Assembly (NCBI RefSeq): GCF_030410045.1
Contig: NZ_JAUFRA010000007.1
Location: 62,001 to 126,000, forward strand
Direction: 5' to 3'
From: Marivivens donghaensis
Lineage (GTDB): Bacteria > Pseudomonadota > Alphaproteobacteria > Rhodobacterales > Rhodobacteraceae
Length of the DNA: 64,000 bases
The notes under the pieces are model-generated. The model searched no databases, had not been told where the DNA came from, and worked only from the letters and a program-made list of their open reading frames with translations. Positions 43,117-50,965 of the stretch are shown piece after piece; position 1 is the first letter of the stretch, and each line of letters begins with the position of its first letter. Both the position numbers and the translations under genes were made by a program.

Positions 43117-43911
43117 TTGGATTTTTTCAAAGAAGTAAAAGACTTTTTCAGCGAGAGGCTGCGTAGCCCTATTATCACGAGTATCAGCTTCGTCTTTTTC
43201 CTCCTGAACTGGCCATCATTATTCAATTTAGTTTTTGGCGATACAACTGTGCTCGAGAGGATCGAGTATTTTGATGCAAATACAACTATCTGTTCTAAAT
43301 ACGTTTTTCCTGTCGCATTTGGTTTCATGTTGGCCTCGATATGGCCTTGGATCGCGTTTGCAGGGTCAAAGATAGTATCTCGAGGCGTTGCTCGGACCAA
43401 AGAGTTTCAGATTGAGGAAGCTCACAAAGTCCAGCTGCAGCGGATAATTTTGCGTGGTGAAATTCAAGACGAACAGGATCGGATTGCTCGGGAAAGAGAA
43501 AACACGATTGAACAGATCGCTCGGCAACGTAAGCAAGCGGTAGAGGACGTGGGAGAGGAAAACCTTCAAAGGGTTAAAGAGACGTTTGAGCAGCTAGAAT
43601 CTGTTGAGAAAGAAGAGTGGGACGATTGGGCTAAAGCCTATGTCGATCAATTACACCCCGTTAAACGGGAGATCATTTTGCAGATTGGAAGTTCAGAAAG
43701 GAGAATTTCAATCACAAGCGGTACACGTGACCACTATGAAATTCTAAGAAAAATGGCAGCGATAGCACCGAACCATACAAAAATTCGGCAAGAAACTGAA
43801 TTACAGACCTGTCTCGACGAGCTTGTATCTGAAAGAATAGCAGATAGGACTGCAGGCGAATATGCCTTGACGCTCAAAGGCTTCGAGGTTTTTGATCTAC
43901 TTAAGTTTTAA
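43117..43911 (+). CDS. Two-TM, coiled-coil protein with winged-helix-like C-terminus, likely acquired
   Basis: Unrecognised gene, clearly AT-richer than its neighbours. The 264-residue product has two membrane helices (about 17-41 and 60-84), a long charged coiled coil (about 93-170, rich in Glu, Arg and Gln) and a C-terminal part ending in a wHTH-like strand pair (LDELVSERIADRTAGEYALTLKGFEVF). The order TM-TM-linker-winged helix resembles phage superinfection-exclusion (SieB-type) proteins, but I do not claim homology. TTG start with AAGGG seven bases upstream. It overlaps the 3' end of rimO by 15 bases. Confidence 0.75.
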   Translation: MDFFKEVKDFFSERLRSPIITSISFVFFLLNWPSLFNLVFGDTTVLERIEYFDANTTICSKYVFPVAFGFMLASIWPWIAFAGSKIVSRGVARTKEFQIEEAHKVQLQRIILRGEIQDEQDRIARERENTIEQIARQRKQAVEDVGEENLQRVKETFEQLESVEKEEWDDWAKAYVDQLHPVKREIILQIGSSERRISITSGTRDHYEILRKMAAIAPNHTKIRQETELQTCLDELVSERIADRTAGEYALTLKGFEVFDLLKF

Positions 43912-45273
43912 ACCCCACAAATCATACTCGCCCGCTTCATCTACCTCAACGGTAACAATATCACCCACTGACAACCCTTCAGTGCCTTCGTCGATAAAGA
44001 GGTTGCCGTCGATCTCGGGGGCGTCGGCCCATGTGCGGCAGGTCGCGATGCCGTCCTCGTCGATGTCGTCCACGATGGCTTCGAGGGTTTTGCCGACTTT
44101 GGCCTGAAGCTTGGCCTCGGAAATGGCTTGGGCCTTTTCCATAAAGCGGTCCCAGCGGTCTTGCTTCACGTCATCAGGGACGTGATCGGGCAGGTCGTTC
44201 GACCGTGCGCCATCCACGTTTTCGTATTGGAAGCAGCCCACGCGGTCTAGTTGCGCCTCATCCAGCCAATCAAGGAGCGTCTGGAATTCCGCTTCGGTCT
44301 CACCCGGGTAGCCGACGATAAAGGTCGAACGCAGGGTGATATCAGGGCAGACCGACCGCCACGCCGCGATCTCGTCCAGCGTTTTGGCTGCCGCCGCAGG
44401 GCGGGCCATACGTTTGAGCGTGTCAGGGTGCGCGTGCTGGAACGGGATATCCAGATAGGGCAGGATCAGGCGGTCTGCCATCAGCGGGATCAGGTCACGC
44501 ACATGCGGGTAGGGGTAGACGTAGTGCAGCCGCACCCAAGCGCCCAAGCTGCCCAGATCACGAGCAAGGTCGGTGATATGCGCGCGGTGGTCCCGCTCGG
44601 TCGCGTGTTTGATGTCGACGCCGTATGCGCTGGTGTCTTGCGAGATGACGAGCAGTTCTTTGACGCCCGCCTCGACCAGCTTTTCTGCCTCGCGGATCAC
44701 AGCGTGGGCAGGACGCGAGGCGAGTTTGCCGCGCATGTCGGGGATGATGCAGAACTTGCACTTGTGGTTACAGCCCTCGGAGATCTTGAGGTAGCTGTAG
44801 TGGCGCGGGGTGAGTTTCACGCCCGAGGCAGGCAGCAAGTCGATGAAGGGATCGGGTGACGGCGGCACAGCGCCATGCACAGCGTCGAGCACCTGTTCGT
44901 ATTGGTGCGGCCCCGTCACGGCGAGGATATTCGGGTGGTGTTCACGGATGTAATCAGGTTCGGCGCCCAGACAGCCGGTCACGATCACTTTGCCATTTTC
45001 CACGAGGGCTTCGCCAATGGCATCAAGGCTTTCCGCCTTGGCCGAGTCGAGGAACCCACAGGTGTTCACAATCACTGCGTCCGCGCCCGAATAGTCAGGG
45101 CTGATCGTATAGCCTTCGGCCCGCAGGCGGGTCAGGATGCGTTCACTGTCGACCAAAGCCTTGGGGCAGCCGAGGGACACCATGCCGATGGTCGGCTGGC
45201 CGTCACGTTTCGGCTCCGAAAAGCGAGGTTTCGGGGCAAGGTCGGGGCGGAGGTTTGGCGGGTTCTGGGACAT
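43897..45273 (-). CDS. rimO: Ribosomal protein S12 methylthiotransferase
   Basis: Radical-SAM enzyme that methylthiolates Asp88 of ribosomal protein S12. The 458-residue product has the N-terminal cluster cysteines (SLGCPKALVDSE, VNTCGFLDSA, TGCLGAE), the radical SAM motif GCNHKCKFC and a TRAM domain at the end. Related to miaB at 12.8 kb. I prefer ATG 45273 (MSQNPPNLRPDLAPK) to the ATG three codons upstream by comparison with relatives; neither has a strong ribosome site. Confidence 0.95.
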   Translation of the reverse strand: MSQNPPNLRPDLAPKPRFSEPKRDGQPTIGMVSLGCPKALVDSERILTRLRAEGYTISPDYSGADAVIVNTCGFLDSAKAESLDAIGEALVENGKVIVTGCLGAEPDYIREHHPNILAVTGPHQYEQVLDAVHGAVPPSPDPFIDLLPASGVKLTPRHYSYLKISEGCNHKCKFCIIPDMRGKLASRPAHAVIREAEKLVEAGVKELLVISQDTSAYGVDIKHATERDHRAHITDLARDLGSLGAWVRLHYVYPYPHVRDLIPLMADRLILPYLDIPFQHAHPDTLKRMARPAAAAKTLDEIAAWRSVCPDITLRSTFIVGYPGETEAEFQTLLDWLDEAQLDRVGCFQYENVDGARSNDLPDHVPDDVKQDRWDRFMEKAQAISEAKLQAKVGKTLEAIVDDIDEDGIATCRTWADAPEIDGNLFIDEGTEGLSVGDIVTVEVDEAGEYDLWGLKLK

Positions 45274-45351
45274 GGGGCGCATATAGCGCTGTAAATGGCA
45301 TCTGGGAAGTGGTGCTAGACAGGGGGCGGTTCGCTCACGTATTGGTAAGGA

Positions 45352-45678
45352 ATGAAGTATTCCTACCGCACCCGCAGCGCCGACTGCCCTTATGAGCTGG
45401 CGATGGGCCTTGTGTCCAAACGCTGGAAGGCGCGTGTGTTGGATGTGCTGTCCCGTGGGACGCTGCGATATGGCGACCTGAAGGACGCGCTGGCAGGCGT
45501 GTCGGACAAGGTGCTGAGTGCTGCCTTGGATGAACTGACCCGCGATGGTTTGATCAGCCGCACGGCGTTCGCCGAGATACCGCCGCGAGTGGAATATGCG
45601 CTGACCCCGCAGGGCGAAGGGCTACTCGCCGCGATGGAGCCGCTACGCCAATGGGCGGAACGGGAAAACGGGCGTTAA
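45352..45678 (+). CDS. HxlR family transcriptional regulator
   Basis: Small winged-helix regulator of 108 residues: CPYELAMGLVSKRWKARVLDVLSRGTLRYGDLKDALAGVSDKVLSAALDEL is the HxlR domain, with the wing PPRVEYALTPQG. The single N-terminal Cys (SADCPYE) is where HxlR proteins often sense redox or aldehydes. The target is unknown; its 3' end overlaps the convergent SGNH gene by four bases. Confidence 0.92.
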   Translation: MKYSYRTRSADCPYELAMGLVSKRWKARVLDVLSRGTLRYGDLKDALAGVSDKVLSAALDELTRDGLISRTAFAEIPPRVEYALTPQGEGLLAAMEPLRQWAERENGR

Positions 45679-46358
45679 TCGTTTGCAGCGATGATTTCTG
45701 CGATCCGTGCGCCGATGGCCTGACTGCCTTTGGGCGACGGGTGGACGAGGTCGAGGCCGTGATAACTACGGTCGCCAAAGGGCACGAGGTCTGACATCGC
45801 GACAAAGGTGACGCCATCATCTGCCGCAGCCATGAGCGCCAGACGACGATCTAGTTCGTCGCCCACGACACCACAGCTTTCGACGGGGGCTTGGATACCA
45901 GGGGTTCTGAGGTAACCAGAATAGATCACCTTTGCACCACGCGCACGCAGGGTCGCAACGAACTCTGGTATCGACCCTGAAAGACCATCCGCGCTGATTA
46001 GGCGATCCACCTGACGGTCGCAGGCGCGGCAGCCACAGCCGAACAGAATGTCATTGCCGTAGCCATTCATGACCACCCATTCCCACGGGCCGTCGATCAC
46101 TTGTTTCGGGATGCTAAGGCCAGCGGCACCACTGACGGGGAGCGCATAGTTGATCCGTGCGCCAGAGACAGAGCGATCAACGACTTCTTCGCCAAGTTGA
46201 TCCTCAATCGCATCTGAAACGGCTGAACCAGAACCGCGATTGAAGGCCATCATCGAATCGCCCAAAAGTAGAATTCGCGCGTTTTCGGCACGAGACGCGG
46301 TTTCGCCGCAGCTTATTAATGCAATGAAAACAAAACCAAAAAGCCACCGAAACGACAT
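45675..46358 (-). CDS. SGNH/GDSL hydrolase, lipoprotein
   Basis: Exported esterase-type hydrolase of 227 residues. A lipobox-like FIALISC follows the N-terminal helix. Block I is LLLGDSMM, block III contains GNDILFG, and block V is DLVHPS, giving the Ser-Asp-His set. A Cys cluster (FGCGCRACDRQ) is unusual and may form disulfides. ATG 46358 has AGG seven bases upstream and gives a cleaner signal than the ATG five codons earlier. Probably acts on envelope polysaccharide or lipid esters. Confidence 0.88.
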   Translation of the reverse strand: MSFRWLFGFVFIALISCGETASRAENARILLLGDSMMAFNRGSGSAVSDAIEDQLGEEVVDRSVSGARINYALPVSGAAGLSIPKQVIDGPWEWVVMNGYGNDILFGCGCRACDRQVDRLISADGLSGSIPEFVATLRARGAKVIYSGYLRTPGIQAPVESCGVVGDELDRRLALMAAADDGVTFVAMSDLVPFGDRSYHGLDLVHPSPKGSQAIGARIAEIIAAND

Positions 46359-46468
46359 TCGACTACCTATCAAATGAGCCTGCGGAGTTGAGGCCGCGTC
46401 ACTGCTACATATAGCAAATGGGCCTTGTGCGCATATGACTTTACGCAGGGGAAACAGTTTGTCGCCGC

Positions 46469-46906
46469 TTAGCGTTCGCCTTTGCCGTGCATGGCCATAA
46501 TGGTCTGTTGCATCACTGCGCAGAGCGTTTCGGTGCCATCCTTGACCGCGTAGACATCTGCCTTGGTCAACAGCAGGGTCCGGCCCGCCCGCAGCACTGA
46601 ACCTTTGGCGACGATTTTATCGCCGTTCGCAGGGGCAACCATGTTGATCTTATATTCGACGGTGAGAACGGATGTTCCCTCGGGCACCACGCTCATCGCA
46701 GCATAGCCCGCCGCAGAATCCGCGATCATTCCAACGACGCCACCGTGCACATATCCGTGCTGCTGAAGAACCCCGTCCCAATGCGGGATTTCGATCTCCG
46801 CGCGGCCCTCTTCGATCACCGGAATTTCGGCATGGATCAACGCCATCGCTGATTGTTTGGCAAAGCTGTCACGGATGCGGGTGCGGGTGTCGTCACTAAA
46901 TGTCAT
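46469..46906 (-). CDS. PaaI-type hot-dog thioesterase
   Basis: Cytosolic acyl-CoA thioesterase of 145 residues. The hot-dog signature HGGVVGMIADSAAGYAA and the strand VLTVEYKINMVAPANGD match the PaaI branch. The specific acyl group is unknown. It is separated from gcrA upstream by a terminator. Confidence 0.9.
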   Translation of the reverse strand: MTFSDDTRTRIRDSFAKQSAMALIHAEIPVIEEGRAEIEIPHWDGVLQQHGYVHGGVVGMIADSAAGYAAMSVVPEGTSVLTVEYKINMVAPANGDKIVAKGSVLRAGRTLLLTKADVYAVKDGTETLCAVMQQTIMAMHGKGER

Positions 46907-46940
46907 GCGGTGACGCTAGAATGGGATCCGTCAGTTTGTA

Positions 46941-46969
46941 AAACAAAACCCGCCGTCACGGGCGGGTTT
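46941..46969 (-). terminator. Rho-independent terminator after gcrA
   Basis: Minus-strand stem AAACCCGCC / GGCGGGTTT with a six-base loop, followed by TGTTTT. Confidence 0.85.
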
Positions 46970-46995
46970 CATTTGGTATCATTTGTGCTGAACGC

Positions 46996-47592
46996 TTAGC
47001 GACGACGGTCGCGGCGGGCGCTCATGGGTTGGAAGGCTACGCCAACGTGGGCTTCGCAGTAGGGCTTGCCCTGTTGGGTCGGCAGACCGCAGAACCAGAA
47101 GTCCGGCGTTGCAGGGTCGCCAATCGGCCATTTGCAGGTCCGCTCGGTCAGTTCCATCAGCGACAATTTTTTTGCGGTTTTTTCGACCTCGTTCACCTTG
47201 GCCAGAGCCTCGGGCGAAATTTCATTCGCAGAAGGCTGCGGCGGCAGAGGCTGGCCAGCTGGGATGATCGCCTTGCGTGCAGGGCTCATCGGGATCGGCG
47301 CGAGGGTCGTTTCAGCCGGTTTCGGCTCTGCCTTCGGCTTGGGCGCTGCAGCCGCTGCGGGTTTCGGTTCTGCCTTAGCGACTTTGGGCGCTGCGGGCTT
47401 TGCCTCTTTGGCAGGTTTTGCGGGCGCTGCAGGAGCCGCACCAGTGGTACGGTTCGATAGGCCAAGACGATGCACCTTACCGATGACCGCATTTCGGGTC
47501 ACCCCGCCAAGTTCTTTGGCGATCTGGCTGGCCGACTGGCCTTCGCCCCACATCTTTTTCAAGAGCTCGACGCGTTCGTCGGTCCAGGACAT
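46996..47592 (-). CDS. gcrA: Cell cycle regulator GcrA
   Basis: Alphaproteobacterial sigma-70 cofactor that binds near methylated GANTC sites. The N-terminal HTH (SWTDERVELLKKMWGEGQSASQIAKELGGVTRNAVIGKVHRLGL) is intact. The middle (about 50-100) is low-complexity Ala/Pro/Lys/Glu repeats, and the C-terminal domain with KLSLMELTERTCKWPIGDP and FCGLP..GKPYCEAH binds RNA polymerase. 198 residues. Divergent from the ABC-2 permease gene. Confidence 0.95.
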   Translation of the reverse strand: MSWTDERVELLKKMWGEGQSASQIAKELGGVTRNAVIGKVHRLGLSNRTTGAAPAAPAKPAKEAKPAAPKVAKAEPKPAAAAAPKPKAEPKPAETTLAPIPMSPARKAIIPAGQPLPPQPSANEISPEALAKVNEVEKTAKKLSLMELTERTCKWPIGDPATPDFWFCGLPTQQGKPYCEAHVGVAFQPMSARRDRRR

Positions 47593-47718
47593 ATTGCGTT
47601 CCTTTGGCTAATTGGGCGGGCGCATCTGCGCATCCGACCTTGCATCATTGGTCAAGGGACTATTCTAAGCACGTGGGCGCGGGATACAAGCGTTCGAATC
47701 GCGAAAACGGAGGCAAAG

Positions 47719-48522
47719 ATGTCACAAGATGCCGGAATGGGTGTGCGTAGGTTCGGAAAAGTGAATTGGTTGGGCCTCTATACCCTGTGCCGACGCGAAG
47801 TTTTGCGATTCCTCAACGTGTGGTCGCAGACGCTTATGGCGCCGTTGATCAACGCGGGCCTGTTCCTTTTGATCTTTACCATTGCGATTGGATCGCAACG
47901 CGGTGACGTGATGGGCGTGCCGTTCATGCACTTCCTCGCGCCGGGTATCCTGACGATGACGGTGATCCAGAACGCGTTTGCGAACTCGTCCTCTTCGCTC
48001 ACCTCGGCCAAGGTACAGGGCAATATCGTGGACACGCTGATGCCGCCCTTGTCGGCTGGTGAATTGGTGACGGGATACATCGCAGGTGCGGTTGCGCGTG
48101 GCCTTTTGGTGGCTGTGGTGATCGCGATTGGCGTCTGGCTGTTCCTCGGCGTCGGGATGCAGCATCCGCAGTGGGTTCTGGTTTTTGTGGTTCTAGGCGC
48201 CGTGTTTATGGGCGGTTTGGGCATCATCGCAGCCATTTTCGCCAATAAATTCGACCAGCTTGCTGCGATTTCGAACTTTGTCGTGACGCCGCTGTCGTTC
48301 TTGTCGGGGACGTTCTATTCCATCGACGCGCTGCCGCCTGTGTTGAACAAACTCAGCCACGTGAACCCGTTTTTCTACATCATCGACGGTGTTCGTTTCG
48401 GCATGATCGGTGTGTCGGACGGAAGCCCTTGGCGCGGCCTGTGGGTGGCAATCTTGGCCTGTGCGGTCGTCACCTCGATCTGCTGGTATTGGTTCAAACG
48501 CGGCTACCGCCTGAAAGCCTGA
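47719..48522 (+). CDS. ABC-2 type transporter permease (YadH-like)
   Basis: Six-helix ABC exporter permease of 267 residues (helices from about 40; signature region SFLSGTFYSIDALPPVLNKLSHVNPFFYIIDGVRFGMIG). ATG 47719 has GGAGG five bases upstream. The partner ATPase is not adjacent, which is unusual, as these genes normally sit in pairs. The next gene on the strand is argD, but the promoter-like region between them suggests separate control. Confidence 0.9.
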   Translation: MSQDAGMGVRRFGKVNWLGLYTLCRREVLRFLNVWSQTLMAPLINAGLFLLIFTIAIGSQRGDVMGVPFMHFLAPGILTMTVIQNAFANSSSSLTSAKVQGNIVDTLMPPLSAGELVTGYIAGAVARGLLVAVVIAIGVWLFLGVGMQHPQWVLVFVVLGAVFMGGLGIIAAIFANKFDQLAAISNFVVTPLSFLSGTFYSIDALPPVLNKLSHVNPFFYIIDGVRFGMIGVSDGSPWRGLWVAILACAVVTSICWYWFKRGYRLKA

Positions 48523-48531
48523 CAAAACCCT

Positions 48532-48559
48532 TTGCGAAAATCTCGGGGTCGCCTATACG
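48532..48559 (+). promoter_or_regulatory. Putative promoter of the arginine leader peptide and argD-argF
   Basis: TTGCGA (48532-48537), 16-base spacer, TATACG (48554-48559). The expected transcription start falls at about 48566-48567, i.e. on the leader ATG, so the leader ORF would be translated leaderless. The overlapping repeat GGGGTCGC / GCGGCCCC (48545-48566) around the -10 is of unknown meaning. Evidence is pattern only. Confidence 0.45.
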
Positions 48560-48566
48560 CGGCCCC

Positions 48567-48611
48567 ATGATGACCAATGCGAAAATCACACTGATTCGAC
48601 GCCGACGCTAA
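48567..48611 (+). CDS. Arginine-rich leader peptide (14 codons) upstream of argD-argF
   Basis: An open frame ATG ATG ... CGA CGC CGA CGC TAA encodes MMTNAKITLIRRRR. Four adjacent Arg codons, two of them CGA (which looks little used in this window), come directly before the stop, 107 bases before argD of arginine synthesis. This is the layout of amino-acid attenuator peptides such as trpL or hisL, with arginine as the sensed amino acid. No Shine-Dalgarno site is seen, in line with a leaderless message from the promoter just upstream, as known for trpL in rhizobia. That it is translated and regulatory is inference. Confidence 0.6.
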   Translation: MMTNAKITLIRRRR

Positions 48612-48640
48612 TTTTTAGCGCCGTGCGCCTTTTTGCGCAT
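48606..48640 (+). promoter_or_regulatory. Competing hairpins after the leader peptide (attenuator-like)
   Basis: CGCTAA at the end of the leader pairs perfectly with TTAGCG (48606-48620). GCGC-CGT-GCGC (48618-48628) is a compact hairpin followed by CTTTTT, a possible weak terminator. TGCGC-CTTTTT-GCGCA (48624-48639) is a third option. These cannot all form together. Downstream, CCTTTG (48669) can pair with CAAAGG (48705), which holds the argD ribosome site. Confidence 0.45.
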
Positions 48641-48718
48641 CCATCTGACTTCCTTATACATTGACACGCCTTTGCCCCTGCGGCACCAATCAGGCTTCTA
48701 TTTACAAAGGGTTTATCC

Positions 48719-49897
48719 ATGATCCCCTCAGTCTTGCCGACCTATAACCGTGCACCTCTGTCTTTCGTCTCTGGCGAAGGCTCTTGGCTGGTGGAGGCAT
48801 CGGGCCGACGTTATCTCGACCTTGGGGCAGGGATTGCAGTGAACGCACTTGGCCATGCGCACCCTGATCTGGTGGCAGCCCTGACGACCCAAGCGAACGC
48901 GCTGTGGCACGTGTCGAACCTTTATAACATTCCGGCTCAGCAGGAATTGGCGGACCGTCTGGTCGCGGCGACCTTTGCGGACACCGTGTTCTTTACCAAC
49001 TCGGGGACAGAGTCCTGCGAGCTCGCTGTGAAAATGGCGCGGAAGTATCATTATGAGAAAGGCCAGTCAGAGCGCACGACCATCATTGCGTTCGAAGGAT
49101 CGTTCCACGGTCGTTCGTCGGCTGGTATCGCTGCGGCAGGGTCCGAGAAAATGACCAAGGGCTTTGGCCCGCTCCTGCCTGGGTTCAAGCACCTGAAATG
49201 GGGGGATCACGACGCGCTGACCGCTGCGGCGGCAGAGGCTGATGTCGGTGCAATCCTGATCGAGCCCGTTCAGGGTGAGGGCGGCATTCGTCCGCTTCCC
49301 GATCAGTGCTTGAAGGGTCTGCGCGATCTGTGCGACCAGCACGGCATCCTGTTGATCCTCGACGAGGTTCAGTGCGGCATGGGTCGGACGGGTAAACTCT
49401 TTGCACATGAATGGTCGGGCGTGACGCCTGACATCATGATGGTCGCCAAAGGCATCGGCGGTGGTTTCCCACTGGGCGCCGTTCTGGCCACTGAAAACGC
49501 GGCATCTGGCATGACAGCAGGCACCCACGGGTCGACCTACGGCGGCAACCCTCTCGCTTGCGCAGTAGGCAACGCAGTGATGAAGGCCATCGCGGATGAT
49601 GCGTTTCTGGCAGAGGTGAACCGTAAGGCGGCCCTGCTGCGTCAAAAGCTCGAAGGTCTGGTCGCGGCACACCCTGACGTGTTCGAGGGCGTGCGTGGGT
49701 CTGGCCTGATGCTTGGCCTGAAATGCAAAGTCACCAACACCGATGTGGTTAAAGCGGGCTATGACGCTGGCGTTCTGACCGTTCCTGCGGGTGACAACGT
49801 GCTGCGCCTTTTGCCAGCTTTGAACATTACCGACGAAGACATTTCCGAGGCCGTTACACGCCTCGACACAACTGCAACGAAACTGGAGCAAGCCTGA
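48719..49897 (+). CDS. argD: Acetylornithine (succinyldiaminopimelate) aminotransferase
   Basis: Class III PLP aminotransferase of arginine (and possibly lysine) synthesis, 392 residues. The PLP Lys is in MMVAKGIGGGFPLGA, the cofactor Asp in ILDEVQCGMGRTGK, and SGTESCELAVKMARKYH is the phosphate site. AAAGGG lies before the ATG. It is followed by argF on the same strand and preceded by the candidate arginine leader. Confidence 0.96.
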   Translation: MIPSVLPTYNRAPLSFVSGEGSWLVEASGRRYLDLGAGIAVNALGHAHPDLVAALTTQANALWHVSNLYNIPAQQELADRLVAATFADTVFFTNSGTESCELAVKMARKYHYEKGQSERTTIIAFEGSFHGRSSAGIAAAGSEKMTKGFGPLLPGFKHLKWGDHDALTAAAAEADVGAILIEPVQGEGGIRPLPDQCLKGLRDLCDQHGILLILDEVQCGMGRTGKLFAHEWSGVTPDIMMVAKGIGGGFPLGAVLATENAASGMTAGTHGSTYGGNPLACAVGNAVMKAIADDAFLAEVNRKAALLRQKLEGLVAAHPDVFEGVRGSGLMLGLKCKVTNTDVVKAGYDAGVLTVPAGDNVLRLLPALNITDEDISEAVTRLDTTATKLEQA

Positions 49898-49928
49898 TCG
49901 TCTGATGGCATTGAACCTTCGCGGGTGA

Positions 49929-49941
49929 GGGGCGCAGCCCC
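49929..49941. repeat. Short REP-like hairpin between argD and argF
   Basis: GGGGC-GCA-GCCCC is a perfect hairpin. It resembles the core of the larger palindromic unit at 54524, in intergenic DNA here as well. Confidence 0.4.
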
Positions 49942-49966
49942 GATCCCGACGACGAAAGAAAACACT

Positions 49967-50893
49967 ATGAAACACTTCCTTGATATCCACACCACCTCGC
50001 CCGAAGAACTGCGGACGATTATTGATAACGCCAAAGCGATGAAAGCGGCTCGTAACGGACGCCCAAAAGGGTCGGCTGACGACGATAAACCGCTCGACGG
50101 TCGCATGGTCGCGCTGATCTTTGAAAAGCCGTCGACCCGTACTCGCGTGTCGTTCGATGTGGGTGTGCGCCAGATGGGCGGTCAAACGATGGTGCTGTCT
50201 GGTGCGGATATGCAGTTGGGCCATGGTGAAACGATTGCAGACACCGCGCGGGTTCTGTCGCGCTACGTTGACATGATCATGATCCGCACGTTCGAAGAGC
50301 AAACTCTGCTTGAGATGGCGGAATACGCGACCGTGCCTGTGATCAACGGTCTGACCAACCGCACCCACCCCTGCCAGATCATGGCTGACATCCAGACGTT
50401 TGAAGAACACCGCGGTTCTATCGCGGGCAAAAAGGTCGTCTGGTCGGGTGACGGCAACAACGTTTGCGCGTCCTTTATCCATGCGGCTGGTCAGTTCGGG
50501 TTTGATCTGACCTTCACGGGTCCGTCCTCGCTCGACCCCGAAGCGGTGTTTGTCGAAGAGGCCCGCGCCAAAGGTGCGAACATTGTGATTGAGCGCGATC
50601 CGATGAAAGCGGTTGAAGGTGCGGATCTGGTTGTCACCGATACTTGGGTGTCGATGCATGACCCCGTATCTGCACGCGAGCGCCGTCATAACCAGCTGCG
50701 GGGCTATCAGGTGAACGAACAGCTGATGGCAGCGGCAAAGCCTGACGCGCTGTTCATGCACTGCTTGCCTGCGCACCGCGATGATGAGGCGACCAGCGCC
50801 GTGATGGATGGTCCGCATTCGGTGATCTTTGACGAGGCAGAAAACCGTCTGCACGCACAGAAAGCAGTGATGCGTTGGTGCTTGGGTCTCTGA
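49967..50893 (+). CDS. argF: Ornithine carbamoyltransferase
   Basis: Makes citrulline from ornithine and carbamoyl phosphate (from CarAB, of which carB is at 27-30 kb). 308 residues. Motifs: carbamoyl phosphate site PSTRTRVSFD, HPCQ in NRTHPCQIMAD, ornithine loop region TDTWVSMHD, and HCLPAHR. The start MKHFLDIHTTSP at 49967 is used; the frame is open 14 codons further. A terminator follows, ending the argD-argF unit. Confidence 0.97.
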   Translation: MKHFLDIHTTSPEELRTIIDNAKAMKAARNGRPKGSADDDKPLDGRMVALIFEKPSTRTRVSFDVGVRQMGGQTMVLSGADMQLGHGETIADTARVLSRYVDMIMIRTFEEQTLLEMAEYATVPVINGLTNRTHPCQIMADIQTFEEHRGSIAGKKVVWSGDGNNVCASFIHAAGQFGFDLTFTGPSSLDPEAVFVEEARAKGANIVIERDPMKAVEGADLVVTDTWVSMHDPVSARERRHNQLRGYQVNEQLMAAAKPDALFMHCLPAHRDDEATSAVMDGPHSVIFDEAENRLHAQKAVMRWCLGL

Positions 50894-50915
50894 TCTAGTC
50901 GTGAGTTCGAAATGA

Positions 50916-50943
50916 AAAAGGCGGACCTGAGGGTCCGCCTTTT
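50916..50943 (+). terminator. Rho-independent terminator after argF
   Basis: Perfect stem AAAAGGCGGACC / GGTCCGCCTTTT with loop TGAG. Confidence 0.94.
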
Positions 50944-50965
50944 GTGTTTGGTTTGATGGCCTTGA

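Noticed and set aside
47690..47704. gttcgaatcgc as a tRNA T-arm
   Set aside because: No acceptor or anticodon stem can be formed around it.
48661..48690. Perfect TTGACA as a second argD promoter
   Set aside because: No acceptable -10 lies 16-18 bases downstream (CACCAA region), so I do not list it, though a weak promoter with TATACA at 48655 cannot be excluded.
49067..50854. 595-codon frame antisense to argD and argF
   Set aside because: It spans two clear enzymes and the gap between them; no start site or domain is seen.
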